This document shows, in pieces, positions 9,465-18,424 of a DNA stretch of 64,000 nt. Position 1 is the stretch's first letter. Every line of letters begins with the position of its first letter. The position numbers were made by a program, and so were the translations under genes. This stretch comes from Schlesneria sp. (GTDB taxonomy: Bacteria; Planctomycetota; Planctomycetia; Planctomycetales; Planctomycetaceae), in NCBI GenBank assembly GCA_028291515.1, contig JAQGHU010000009.1:1-64000 (forward strand). The letters are read 5' to 3'. Under the pieces are notes generated by a model. The model saw only the letters and a list, made by a program, of their open reading frames with translations, ran no database searches and was not told the origin of the DNA.

Positions 9465-9953
9465 CAGGAGCCGCCATCGGCTTTTTGATCGAGCGGACCA
9501 GTATGGGGAACAATCGACAGAAGTCAAGGCTGGGTCATGTTTTTCGTAATCTGGCGTCTCAAAGGCAAGGAATCCGAAATCGAGGTCAATTGAGGACGAT
9601 CCGCCTCCTTTTGGGACTGCCTCACGGCAGTCGTGCATTGTCGTCTTGGCGTCTGAATTGAGGTGTCGTGTCACGGAGAATGTCAAAACTGGAAAGTTCG
9701 TTGCAATAGGTCCAGAGATGCGGATGATCGAGGAAGAGGTCGCAGATCGGCACAGCAATTCGATTTAACTCATTGATACCGAATACTCTGTGGCAATGAT
9801 TGGCCAAGTAAACAGGCCGAATCCGGGCGAGTGCCGGCAGTGTTGTTAAGCTAATCACAGGTGAAATCCACCTATTGCCGCGCTCCCACAAAGCATAATC
9901 TATAGACACACTCACATCTCTTGATTGCCATTTTGGAAGGAAACGGGCCAGGC
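9465..9953. other. Intergenic region upstream of SRP RNA and the czcBA-like genes
   Basis: About 490 bases with no convincing gene. Two overlapping minus-strand frames of 97 and 111 codons have no recognisable domain and no clear ribosome binding site. The region must hold the SRP RNA promoter (minus strand, above 9464) and the promoter of the efflux genes (plus strand), but I cannot pick either with confidence. Confidence 0.4.
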
Positions 9954-11339
9954 ATGCAACGCTTGAAATTTTTCGGCTTCATCCTGCTCTTGATCGTCGC
10001 CGGATTTGGGGGAGGCTACGTGATCGGATCGCGCGCGGAAGAACTGAAAAAGTTCGACGCGCACGAAGCTCAAACGCCTCACGCGGATGCCACCCGCCGC
10101 CAACTCACTGGTGTCGAACTTGGGAAGTTGCCTGGTGAGCTGGAGTTGAATCCAGATGTCATCAAATCACTCAACATTCAGGTCGCCGCCGCTCGCCAGG
10201 CTCCGAATACAGAACCGCTAGTGCTCGCTGGTTCGCTCTTCCTCGATTCCAGCCATCTCGCGGTAGTGCATACTCGTTTCACCGGAGAGGTCGTACGCGT
10301 TGGCGATGCGGTCGAGATTAATCCCAAGGAGGGCGATTCCAAGTTACGGCAGGTGCGGGCGGGTGACTTCGTCAAGAAGAACGACATCATCGCCGTGATC
10401 TGGAGTAAGGAAATCGGCGAAAAGAAGAGTGACCTTGTTGAGGCGTTGTCGCGTCGAAATGCTTCGAAAGCGACGTTGGAGCGCCTGGAGGGCCTGGAAA
10501 AGGGAAGTGTCTCGGGTCAAGTTGTTCGCGATGCGCGCCGCCAGTTCGAATCCGATCTGATCGCGATCGATCGCGCCGAGCGAACTTTGCGTTCGTGGAA
10601 AGAGACCGAAGAGGAGATCGCCGAGGTCTATGCGGAAGCCGAGCGGATTGTCCGCAGCGAAAATCCAAAGGACTCACGCGTGCGAGAAACCTGGGCGAAC
10701 GTCGAGATTCGCTCACCCCTGGACGGCGTGGTGCTGGAGCGAAACATCTCCATTGGCGAGATCGTCGATACGGGCTTCGACATGTTCAAGATCGCAGACA
10801 TCACTCGCATGGGTGTGCTGGCGAATATTTATGAAGAAGACATCCCGAAATTGATGACCTTGGGCGCCGGTCAGCGGCAGTGGCGAATTCGCCTGAAAGC
10901 AGAGCCGGAATCCGAACCGATCGCCGGGGCTTTCGAGGTGATTGGCCACGTGATCGATCCGGGGCAACATACGGCGGCCGTCGTCGGGTGGATCCACAAT
11001 CCTGACCAACGGTTTCGAACGGGCCAATTCATCACGGCCACGGTCGAAGTTCCGGGCCCGAGCAACGCGATCCTGATCCCGAACTCGGCAATCATCGATC
11101 AAGGGGCATCCGCCACTGTATTCGTCGCGGCGGATAGTTCGCGCACCAAAGTCACCGCGCGTCACGTCACTGTGATTCGGCGTGGACGAGATTTTGCGCT
11201 GGTTCGAAAAGCATCCACGGAAAACACGGGTTCTGAGGAAGCCCTGAAAGAGGGCGAGTTGGTGGTTACGGCCGGGAATCTGGAGCTGTTTGGCGTCTTG
11301 CAAGACAACCCCCCGGCAACGGCGGCGAAGTCTCCGTGA
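9954..11339 (+). CDS. RND efflux periplasmic adaptor (CzcB/HlyD-type)
   Basis: This membrane-fusion protein links the inner-membrane RND pump to an outer-membrane channel. It is about 461 residues long, with one N-terminal membrane anchor (FFGFILLLIVAGFGGGYVIGS). A lipoyl/barrel-sandwich half FTGEVVRVGDAV, a long helical hairpin (VEALSRRNASKATLERLEGLE through VYAEAERIV), the second lipoyl half VEIRSPLDGVVLERNISIGEIV, and a beta-barrel with FKIADITRMGVLANIYEED follow in family order. The ATG at 9954 is preferred over a TTG at 9921 since AAGGAAAC and CCAGGC precede it and the anchor then starts at once. It is 60 bases upstream of the RND gene, so the two probably form an operon. Heavy-metal export is inferred from the CzcA-like partner. 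Confidence 0.92.
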   Translation: MQRLKFFGFILLLIVAGFGGGYVIGSRAEELKKFDAHEAQTPHADATRRQLTGVELGKLPGELELNPDVIKSLNIQVAAARQAPNTEPLVLAGSLFLDSSHLAVVHTRFTGEVVRVGDAVEINPKEGDSKLRQVRAGDFVKKNDIIAVIWSKEIGEKKSDLVEALSRRNASKATLERLEGLEKGSVSGQVVRDARRQFESDLIAIDRAERTLRSWKETEEEIAEVYAEAERIVRSENPKDSRVRETWANVEIRSPLDGVVLERNISIGEIVDTGFDMFKIADITRMGVLANIYEEDIPKLMTLGAGQRQWRIRLKAEPESEPIAGAFEVIGHVIDPGQHTAAVVGWIHNPDQRFRTGQFITATVEVPGPSNAILIPNSAIIDQGASATVFVAADSSRTKVTARHVTVIRRGRDFALVRKASTENTGSEEALKEGELVVTAGNLELFGVLQDNPPATAAKSP

Positions 11340-11399
11340 TGTCGTGGCTCGATCTCGTTCCGCAGAGTTATCGCAGGCATAAGGTTCAAAGCGCTCGCC

Positions 11400-14300
11400 A
11401 TGATTTTCCGTCTCATCCAATGGGCTCTCAATAATCGTCTGGTCGTGCTGCTGTTGACGATCGCCTTGATCGGTGTGGGCAGCTTTTCGTTGGTCCACCT
11501 CAACGTAGAAGCGTATCCCGACCCTGCGCCGGCAATTGTCGAAGTGGTGACACAGTTTCCTGGGGCGTCCGCCGAAGAAATTGAACGCGAAGTCACGATT
11601 CCCCTGGAGATTGCCCTATCGGGTATGCCCGGGTTGCAGTCCATGCGCAGCAAGTCGCTGTTCGGACTGTCTCACGTTCGAAATCAGTTTTCCTATCAGA
11701 CAGACTTCTTCCGCGCGCGAATTGAAGTGTTGAACCGAATCTACACAGCAGGTCTGCCGCCGGGTGTGCAGCCGACGCTGGCCAATACGACACCGACGGG
11801 CGAGATCTTTCGATACATTCTGAAGGGCCCGACCGATGCTTTGGGTAACCAGATCTATACGACGGCCGATTTGAAATCGCTGCAGGACTGGGTCTTGGAA
11901 CGTGAGTTTCGACGCATTCCCCGTATCGCGGATGTGGTTTCCTTCGGTGGGACCGTCAAGCGATACGAAATCCAACCGTCGCCCGAACGTCTGAAGGCTT
12001 ACGGGATCAGTCTGGAGCAGCTTCAAAAGGCGATCGAGGAAAACAACTCCAACGTCGGAGGCGACTTCGTCACCGCCGGGCCCACCGTGCAGGCGGTCCG
12101 CGGGCTTGGTCTGCTGGGATTAGGGATCGATCCTGCGACGACCTTTCCAAACGGGTCGACGCCCACGGAAGTGGCTTTGCATCTGCGAAAAGGGGAGGAC
12201 CGACGACTACGCGAGTTGCGAAGCATCGTGCTGGCGGCCACGAACAATGTTCCCATTCGTGTTGGTGACGTCGTCGACGGAGGAACTTATTCGTCAGACA
12301 CCGTGGCGGGTCAACGTGGCGTCATTGTCGGAGCGCATCCTCCTCAGGGTCGAGTCGCCGTCAGCCGGCCAGTCTCCGCGGATGGCAAAGATGCGGATGA
12401 CGCCGACGAAAATCGCACGTGGACAGATCGCCCTGATGTCGTCCAGGGGATCGTCCTGCTGCGAAAAGGGGAGCAATCATTGCCCGCCCTGACGGACGTG
12501 AAGGCGAAGGTCGAAGAATTAAATACCACTGGCACCAAATTGCTGCCTGGTGTGCGCGTCGAGACGATCTACGACCGGACGCACCTTGTTGATCTGACGA
12601 CCCATACTGTTCGCGAAAACGTGGTGCTGGGTATTTGTCTGGTGACGGCGATTCTGCTGCTGTTCCTGAACCACGTTCAAAGCGCGGTCATCGTAGCAAT
12701 CAATATTCCGCTCGCACTGCTCTTCGCGATGTCCGTGTTGTACTTCCGCGGCCTCAGTGCAAACCTTCTCTCGCTGGGAGCAGTCGACTTCGGGATCATC
12801 GTGGATTCGTCGGTGATCATGGTCGAGGCGATTTATCGGTCTCTGAGCGCTGGTGAGCGCGCCGACTTGGAGTTGAAGGACCGCATCCTGCGTGCCTGTG
12901 GCGACGTGGAACGAGGCCTGTTTTATTCCACCATCATCATGGTGTTCGCGCTCTTACCTCTCTTCACGATGCAAGGCCCCGAAGGTCAGATCTTTGGCCC
13001 CATGGCCGACACCTATGCGTTTGCACTGGGTGGGGCATTGATTCTGTCGCTGACACTGTCACCTGTGTTGTGCGGACTCTTGTTTGCGAAGTTGAAGCCC
13101 GCTAAGGACAACATGCTGGTCCGAGCCCTGAAAGGCTTCTACGTCGGCCAGCTCAGGTTGGCCCTTCGGTTCCGTTGGCTGACCGTCGGTCTGTTCGCCG
13201 CGCTGCTTGCGGCGACCGCGATCGCCCTGCCGCACCTGGGCGCCGAGTTCATGCCGGAATTGGAAGAAGGCAACGTCTACGTCCGCGGTACATTCCCGGT
13301 GAATGCGTCACTCGATGAGGTCGCCGACAAAGCCCTGACCGCTCGCAAGATCCTGCAGAAGTATCCCGAGATCACCTTGGTCCTGAATCAGATGGGCCGC
13401 CCTGGCGACGGTACCGACCCGACGGGTTTCTATAACTGTGAATTCTCGGTGCCGCTGAAGACGCACGATGAATGGCCGAAGTCCGTGAAGCAGACTGGTG
13501 TCGCTCGATGGTTGCACGGCCCGATGCGAGCCCGCTCCAAGGATGAACTGATTGATGAGATGAATGCGGAGCTGAACGCTTCGATCCCTGGCGTCGACTG
13601 GAACTTTTCGCAGTACATCCGCGACAACGTGCTGGAAACACTCTCGGGAGTGAAAGGCGAAAACGCGGTCAAGATCTTCGGTCCGGATCTCGACAAGCTC
13701 GAAGAGATCGCGGAGAAGGTGAAGGCCGCATTGAGTACTGAAGTTCCGGGCATTGTGAACGTCGGTATCTTCCGCATTAAAGGGCAGGCCAACCTCGAGT
13801 TTGCCGTGGATCGATCCAAGTGTGCATTGTGGAACGTCAGCGTGGCCGACGTGCAGAACGTGCTGACGACCGCTGTGGGCGGAAAATCGTTAACTCAAGT
13901 CGTCGAAGGCGAACGCAAGTTCGATGTCACGCTGCGGTGGCCAGAACGATTGCGACATAACGAAGAAACGATTCTCGATATCCCTGTCGAAGTCGTTCGC
14001 AACCGATTGGTCGCCGACGCGCCTCAAGGTCCAGGAAGCAAAGCGGGACAACTTGACTATGCGGGAGGCCGCGTATCAGATCTGGCGACCACCGGCAGTC
14101 GCGAGAATATGTCCTACACCGACGCCGCCAGTGTGCCTCGCCGTCGCTTACGCGATCTAGTCACCCCTCTGACCGCAGAGGGCGAGCCCCAGGAGGATGG
14201 GACGTTCGTGCGTTCTGGTGCCTCGACGATTTATCGAGAAAAAGCGAGCCGCCTGATCGCCGTTAAATTCAGTGTTCGCGGTCGCGATCTGGCCGGGGCT

Positions 14301-14906
14301 GTCGCCGAAGCGCAAGAGAAAACCAAGCCATTCTTGAAAGAGCCCTACTCTGCCGAATGGAGCGGTGAGTTCCAGGAAATGCAGGAGGCCGTCCATCGCC
14401 TGATGATCGCTTCCACACTGGCTATGATCCTGATCGTGGTACTGCTGTATCTGGCCCTGCGGTCGCTGCTGGACGCCGCTGTTGTCCTATCCAACGTGCT
14501 GGTGATGTGCATGGGCGGGATCTGGGCCCTGCTGCTGTCGGGGGTCAACTTCAACATCTCGGCGGGCGTCGGGTTTATCTCGGTGCTGGGCGTCGGAATC
14601 ATGAATGGGCTGCTGCTGATTGCCCGCTTCAATGCGGCTCGTTCCCACGACGTGCCGCTGGTCGAAGCCCTGGTGGATGGTGTGGATAAGCTGATCCGTC
14701 CACTGACCATGACCGCGCTCGCCGCGATTTTCGGACTGTTGCCGGCGGCGATCTCGACACAGATCGGGTCCGAGACTCAACGACCGCTGGCGATCGTGGT
14801 TGTCGGTGGCATGACGATGACGCTGCTGCTGATCAATTTGCTCCCCGTGCTGTACAGCTTCTATGGCAATCGTCAGCCACCAGAAGTCGCCGGAATGGGG
14901 CACTGA
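11400..14906 (+). CDS. RND efflux pump inner-membrane subunit (CzcA/HME-type)
   Basis: This proton-driven RND transporter has 1168 residues, longer than the usual 1020-1070. The N-terminal membrane helix, PGASAEEIEREVTIPLE, and the ILLLFLNHVQSAVIVAINIPLALLF segment are standard. The TM4 motif reads LGAVDFGIIVDSSVIMVEAI, close to the DFG-IVD form of heavy-metal efflux pumps, in contrast to the GxxVDDAIVVVEN of drug pumps. Two insertions account for the extra length, near residues 310-345 (charged, Asp-rich) and 870-930 (between beta strands of the second porter domain). TM11 region GVNFNISAGVGFISVLGVGIMNGLLLIARFNAAR is intact. The neighbouring adaptor and the convergent CzcC-like gene complete a CBA system; the substrate cannot be read from sequence. 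Confidence 0.93.
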   Translation: MIFRLIQWALNNRLVVLLLTIALIGVGSFSLVHLNVEAYPDPAPAIVEVVTQFPGASAEEIEREVTIPLEIALSGMPGLQSMRSKSLFGLSHVRNQFSYQTDFFRARIEVLNRIYTAGLPPGVQPTLANTTPTGEIFRYILKGPTDALGNQIYTTADLKSLQDWVLEREFRRIPRIADVVSFGGTVKRYEIQPSPERLKAYGISLEQLQKAIEENNSNVGGDFVTAGPTVQAVRGLGLLGLGIDPATTFPNGSTPTEVALHLRKGEDRRLRELRSIVLAATNNVPIRVGDVVDGGTYSSDTVAGQRGVIVGAHPPQGRVAVSRPVSADGKDADDADENRTWTDRPDVVQGIVLLRKGEQSLPALTDVKAKVEELNTTGTKLLPGVRVETIYDRTHLVDLTTHTVRENVVLGICLVTAILLLFLNHVQSAVIVAINIPLALLFAMSVLYFRGLSANLLSLGAVDFGIIVDSSVIMVEAIYRSLSAGERADLELKDRILRACGDVERGLFYSTIIMVFALLPLFTMQGPEGQIFGPMADTYAFALGGALILSLTLSPVLCGLLFAKLKPAKDNMLVRALKGFYVGQLRLALRFRWLTVGLFAALLAATAIALPHLGAEFMPELEEGNVYVRGTFPVNASLDEVADKALTARKILQKYPEITLVLNQMGRPGDGTDPTGFYNCEFSVPLKTHDEWPKSVKQTGVARWLHGPMRARSKDELIDEMNAELNASIPGVDWNFSQYIRDNVLETLSGVKGENAVKIFGPDLDKLEEIAEKVKAALSTEVPGIVNVGIFRIKGQANLEFAVDRSKCALWNVSVADVQNVLTTAVGGKSLTQVVEGERKFDVTLRWPERLRHNEETILDIPVEVVRNRLVADAPQGPGSKAGQLDYAGGRVSDLATTGSRENMSYTDAASVPRRRLRDLVTPLTAEGEPQEDGTFVRSGASTIYREKASRLIAVKFSVRGRDLAGAVAEAQEKTKPFLKEPYSAEWSGEFQEMQEAVHRLMIASTLAMILIVVLLYLALRSLLDAAVVLSNVLVMCMGGIWALLLSGVNFNISAGVGFISVLGVGIMNGLLLIARFNAARSHDVPLVEALVDGVDKLIRPLTMTALAAIFGLLPAAISTQIGSETQRPLAIVVVGGMTMTLLLINLLPVLYSFYGNRQPPEVAGMGH

Positions 14907-14933
14907 TTGGTCTCGTGCTACCAGACAAGTGAC

Positions 14934-15016
14934 TGGGAGGGCGAAGCTCCTGCCGAGCCGCTATGTCATTGTGAGTCCATCGACATGCGCGGCTCGGCAG
15001 GAGCCTCGCCCTCCCA
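14934..15016. repeat. Long inverted repeat between convergent czcA- and czcC-like genes
   Basis: A 28-base arm at 14934-14961 (TGGGAGGGCGAAGCTCCTGC...) is repeated in inverted orientation at 14989-15016 with one mismatch, around a 27-base loop. A single arm of the same family recurs at about 46308-46334. It is probably a dispersed palindromic element that may also terminate both converging transcripts. Confidence 0.8.
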
Positions 15017-15049
15017 AATACAAGGTCGCAAGCTGTCACTGAAGAGTGA

Positions 15050-16297
15050 TCAAGGGAATTGATCCATTTGCAACAGTCCAGCGATGACGGCGGCGGCTCG
15101 TAGACGATTTTCCAGAGCGGACACATAGTCCAGATTGGCTTGGAACACGGACCGCTGTGTTTGCAGCAGTCGAGTGATATCGAACTGGCCTCTGGCATAC
15201 GCCTTCTGAACCAATTCGAGAGTTCGCATGGCGTCTGGAAGAATTCCTTCTTCGAGGCTTTTTACGGTCACTTCCGCAATCTGATAATTCTGCAGTGCCT
15301 CCACCAATTGCTTGGTCAAATCCAACTGCACGGACTCACGGTTGGCGTGGGCGCGGAAGATGGCCGCCTGTGCCGCAGCGATATTCCCCTGATTTCGATC
15401 CCAGATCGGGACATCGATGTAGACACCAACCAATCCCTGGGTGTTATTGGTGGCATACTGGTATTGAAAGCCCCCCTGCACTGTCAAATCGGGGATCGGT
15501 TGCACTTCGGCTCTTCTGAGTAAGAACTGCGTCCGACTGATGTCGAGCAGAGCGATTTGCACGGCAGAATTGCCGGTCACAATCTGCAGGAGTGACTGTT
15601 CGGAATCAAATTGTTGCAGCGGGACCGAAAGGCTTCCTGCCACGGAAACGATCTTCATATCGGTGACGCCCATCGTCGCCGCCAATTGTCGTTTTTGGGC
15701 CTGCATGGCGATCTCGGTTGTTCTCAACGCGAGTTCGGCACGGCGGCGTTCCACGCGCAGCAGCAAAACGTCCGTTTCGCTGACCTGCTCGGCTTTGAAC
15801 AGATTCGATCCGGTCTTCTCTGATTGTTCTGCGAGCAGCAGCAGCTTTTCCGACAACGTTTGCCGCCGTTGGGCCGCCAGCGTGGTAAAGAATTCTTGTC
15901 GCACCTGAGTGAGCACTTCATAGCGAGTGCGCACTCGATTCCACTCGGCTTGTCGTGCGGCTTCGGTGGCGGCGGCTTGATCTAATTTCAACTTGCCGGC
16001 GGTCACAATTCGTTGCGTCAAACCGGTCGTCAGAATCGTCGTTTTCTGAGGACCGATTGTTTGAGGGTTACCGCTGTCGATTCGCGGATTTGGATAGAGG
16101 CCTGCCTGCAGTGCGTCGCCGCGAGCTTCGTCGATCTGGAAGCTGGCTTCGGCCAGGCGGGGATGGCGCATCTGAGCCCAGGCGATGCACTCGTCGAGCG
16201 TCATGCCCGGTATGGTTTCGTCCGGAGCGGGTGGAACTTCATCGCCCCATGAAAGAGACGAGGTACCGATGACAATGAGAATGATGAACCAACGCAT
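15050..16297 (-). CDS. TolC/CzcC-family outer-membrane efflux protein
   Basis: The protein has 415 residues: a signal peptide (MRWFIILIVIGTSSLSWGDE), then two OEP repeats. LYPNPRIDSGNPQTIG, the VRQEFFTTLAAQRRQ coiled-coil stretch, VPIWDRNQGNIAAAQ and the terminal LLQMDQFP align closely with the gene at 904-2184, including the shared QFP end, so the two are paralogues. It most likely provides the outer-membrane channel for the convergent CzcB/CzcA pair. It is transcribed from its own promoter in the 16298-16665 gap, divergent from the beta-lactamase-like gene. Confidence 0.9.
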   Translation of the reverse strand: MRWFIILIVIGTSSLSWGDEVPPAPDETIPGMTLDECIAWAQMRHPRLAEASFQIDEARGDALQAGLYPNPRIDSGNPQTIGPQKTTILTTGLTQRIVTAGKLKLDQAAATEAARQAEWNRVRTRYEVLTQVRQEFFTTLAAQRRQTLSEKLLLLAEQSEKTGSNLFKAEQVSETDVLLLRVERRRAELALRTTEIAMQAQKRQLAATMGVTDMKIVSVAGSLSVPLQQFDSEQSLLQIVTGNSAVQIALLDISRTQFLLRRAEVQPIPDLTVQGGFQYQYATNNTQGLVGVYIDVPIWDRNQGNIAAAQAAIFRAHANRESVQLDLTKQLVEALQNYQIAEVTVKSLEEGILPDAMRTLELVQKAYARGQFDITRLLQTQRSVFQANLDYVSALENRLRAAAVIAGLLQMDQFP

Positions 16298-16665
16298 TGA
16301 ACGGATTCCTCCCTGAATCGCAGTCCTTAACTACTGTAGGGGTCGGATCAATTCCGCCACCGCCTGAATGTTCGTTGCGTCGCTTGTTCCGACCCATAGA
16401 TTCGGATATTCCCGTACCACCGGATCAATTCCGCAGATAGTCACTGAGTATCTGTGGCATTGCCGCTACAACCGTCACCACACGATTTTCCGCTAACGGA
16501 ATCGCAAGTCTCATCCGCAACATAACGCCATCAGTCGCCGGGAATGAACGTCTTGGCAGCAATTCGTTGATCGGAATGTTAAAAGTGATAGGTGACTCGA
16601 CCAGTCCATCCAGGGTGCACGGTCAGTCAGTGACCACCACAGATCTTCTAGGGGAGGGGTTCGGA
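16298..16665. other. Divergent promoter region
   Basis: This 368-base gap separates the minus-strand czcC-like gene from the plus-strand serine hydrolase. Promoters for both must lie here. I see no confident -35/-10 pair and no RNA gene. The stretch GGGGAGGGGTTCGGA just before 16666 is the ribosome binding site of the next gene. Confidence 0.4.
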
Positions 16666-17679
16666 ATGCGACATCGTTTGGCGTATGCGCTGTTGTTCGT
16701 CGGCCTGTGTAGTCAACAAGCACTGGCGCAGACGGTTTGGCCCACCGAGAACTGGGAAGTTGCCTCGCCCGCCAGTCAGGGACTAGATGCGGCGGCCTTG
16801 GAAAAGGCCAGGGCCTGGCTGGAATCTCACAACAGCAAATCGGGCGTCGTCATCCGTCACGGCCGCATCGTGAGTGAATGGTACTTCGGCGGGGCAGACC
16901 AAAAGTCAAAGTTTGCCGCTTATTCCACCACGAAGTCCCTGTCGAGTATGGCGACCGGCCTGGCGATCGCCGACGGTAAGCTTGCTCTGGATCAAACTGT
17001 CGGGAAGTACATTCCTGATGCCAGCCCGGAAACGAAACGAACGGTTACCGTCAAGCAGTTGCTCAGCATGACATCCGGCGTTCACAACGATCCAGCCATC
17101 GGACAACATCAGGATCTGTTCAGCTATGCGACCAAGACGGTCGCGATGGACCACGAACCGGGCGCGAAGTGGGACTACAACAACACCGGGTTAGCGTTGC
17201 TAAGCCCCGTCTTTAAGAAGGCGACCGGTCAGCAGGTCGATGAAGTCTTGAACAATCGAGTCTTCCAGCCAATTGGTATTACGTCCAGTGATTGGACTTG
17301 GGAACACCGCGAAGAATTGTCGATGCCGTATTCTGGCTGGCATACCAATGCCCGTTCACTGGGGCGAATCGGACTACTGGTGCTGCACGAAGGAAAATGG
17401 AATGACCAGCAACTTGTGCCGGCCGCGTGGTTGAAGGAATCGATCGGTCCTTCGCAAGATCTGAACAAGTCGTACGGATATCTCTGGTGGAACAACACCA
17501 CGAACAAATGGCCCCAAGTTCCGAAAGATGCCTTTGCCGCACTCGGTCGCTGGGACAACAACATCCTGGTTGTTCCCAGCCTCGATCTGGTTGTGATCCG
17601 TCAGTCGGATTTGGAGCCGGCAAAAGGTCACAATATTGCAGAGTACTTCCAACTGGCCTGCGACGCTGTCAAGAAGTAG
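16666..17679 (+). CDS. Serine hydrolase, class C beta-lactamase-like family
   Basis: The protein has 337 residues from the chosen start, with a signal peptide (YALLFVGLCSQQALAQ), so it acts in the periplasm or outside. The fold is that of penicillin-binding-protein-like esterases. The active-site SxxK is STTK in AAYSTTKSLSS, and the second motif YxN is YNN in KWDYNNTGLALL. The C-terminal WGYLWWN-like piece (YGYLWWNNTT) is typical of this family. The catalytic set fits an esterase, amidase or D-Ala-peptidase; resistance to beta-lactams should not be assumed. The start at 16666 was chosen for its strong upstream GGGGAGGGG and the signal peptide, over an in-frame ATG at 16567. Confidence 0.88.
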   Translation: MRHRLAYALLFVGLCSQQALAQTVWPTENWEVASPASQGLDAAALEKARAWLESHNSKSGVVIRHGRIVSEWYFGGADQKSKFAAYSTTKSLSSMATGLAIADGKLALDQTVGKYIPDASPETKRTVTVKQLLSMTSGVHNDPAIGQHQDLFSYATKTVAMDHEPGAKWDYNNTGLALLSPVFKKATGQQVDEVLNNRVFQPIGITSSDWTWEHREELSMPYSGWHTNARSLGRIGLLVLHEGKWNDQQLVPAAWLKESIGPSQDLNKSYGYLWWNNTTNKWPQVPKDAFAALGRWDNNILVVPSLDLVVIRQSDLEPAKGHNIAEYFQLACDAVKK

Positions 17680-17840
17680 GCAACTTGTCTCACTTCGCAA
17701 AAGCGAAGAAACGCAGAATTCTCGCGAACTTATCTGCGTCCTTGCGCATCTGTATTGTGACGGTCATTCAATAAGCAGAACAGGTCGCAATCAGGACCAT
17801 TCCCACTAGCAAAGTTTCGCAGATCATGTTGTTTTCACAG

Positions 17841-18002
17841 CCGATGTCCCGCAGCGAATTAAAGGGTGTGCTTGCCCAAGCCGCAAGTAGTCTCGCCGCG
17901 CGATCTGTATTGTCTCTCTCCCGGAATCGACAAGCCGGGAATCAGGGAGCAACCAGTTCGCAGAGCGCGAAGTCCCTCTATCGTCTGCGCACGTGACATC
18001 GG
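17841..18002 (+). ncRNA. Candidate structured small RNA (6S-like architecture)
   Basis: No gene is convincing here, but the sequence folds as a long rod. CCGATGTC (17841-17848) pairs with GACATCGG (17995-18002), and GCAG (17851-17854) with CTGC. An inner stem CGCG-TCTG pairs with CAGA-CGCG (about 17899-17964), capped by a TCCCGG/CCGGGA hairpin (about 17929-17940). Between closing and apical stems is a large open bubble. A strong intrinsic terminator follows at 18027. Closing stem, bubble and apical stem resemble 6S RNA, which binds RNA polymerase, but I cannot verify homology. It could also be another stable RNA or the leader of the tRNA array. Confidence 0.45.
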
Positions 18003-18026
18003 CCAAAAGCCAAACGGAAGCTTGAA

Positions 18027-18063
18027 AAAGCCCGGTGTCACGCAAAGGACACCGGGCTTTTTT
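18027..18063 (+). terminator. Rho-independent terminator
   Basis: AAAGCCCGGTGTC pairs perfectly with GACACCGGGCTTT around an eight-base loop, and is followed by a T run. It would end the candidate small RNA and isolate the tRNA array that starts at 18112. Confidence 0.88.
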
Positions 18064-18111
18064 CGTTGTCAAACCATATCGATTCAGCATTTTCTTTCGA
18101 GAAACAACGCC

Positions 18112-18184
18112 GGGATCAAGGTGTTAGCGGCAGCACACTCGGCTCTTAACCGAGCAGGTGACGGTTCAAGTCCGTCTGGTCCCA
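18112..18184 (+). tRNA. tRNA-Lys (CTT)
   Basis: The acceptor arms GGGATCA and TGGTCCC pair, the anticodon loop is CTCTTAA between CTCGG and CCGAG, and the T arm is GACGG-TTCAAGT-CCGTC. Discriminator base A. No CCA is encoded, as for every tRNA in this array. First gene of the array. Confidence 0.93.
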
Positions 18185-18309
18185 TGCGTCCGAATCGCTT
18201 TGCGATTTGGACGCAGAGAGTGGAGGGGAGAAAGTAGAGAGTAGAAAAGAAGGTGATGCACGGCGTTTTTCTACTCTCTCGGCTTCCGTGGCGACACGGA
18301 AGCCGCTAT
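18185..18309 (+). repeat. tRNA-array spacer element 1
   Basis: Three hairpins in order: a GC-rich one (GCGTCCGAATCGC with GCGATTTGGACGC), a long purine-rich arm (AGAGAGTAGAAAAG) facing TTTTCTACTCTCT, and GGCTTCCGTG with CACGGAAGCC-type pairing. The same three-part design recurs in four other spacers. Confidence 0.75.
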
Positions 18310-18384
18310 TGCGGTGGAGTCCGTGTTGGTACGGGCAGGCGGCTATTAACCGCCCGATCACAGGTTCGATTCCTGTCGCCGCAG
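18310..18384 (+). tRNA. tRNA-Asn-like with ATT anticodon
   Basis: A complete cloverleaf: acceptor TGCGGTG/CGCCGCA, D stem GTCC/GGGC with GG in the loop, anticodon stem GGCGG/CCGCC, T arm ACAGG-TTCGATT-CCTGT. The anticodon loop is CTATTAA, giving ATT. The normal bacterial Asn anticodon is GTT. The discriminator would be G, as in tRNA-Asn. Identity is inferred from the anticodon and G73. Confidence 0.8.
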
Positions 18385-18424
18385 CTTGATGGTGTTCGTC
18401 ATCGGATTGAGGCAGGCAATTCGT

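Noticed and set aside
9622-9915. 97-codon minus-strand frame upstream of the SRP RNA
   Set aside because: No ribosome binding site and no known family; most likely chance.
14934-15016. Attachment site or insertion-sequence end
   Set aside because: The inverted repeat has no transposase and recurs as a single arm at 46308, so it fits a dispersed palindrome better.
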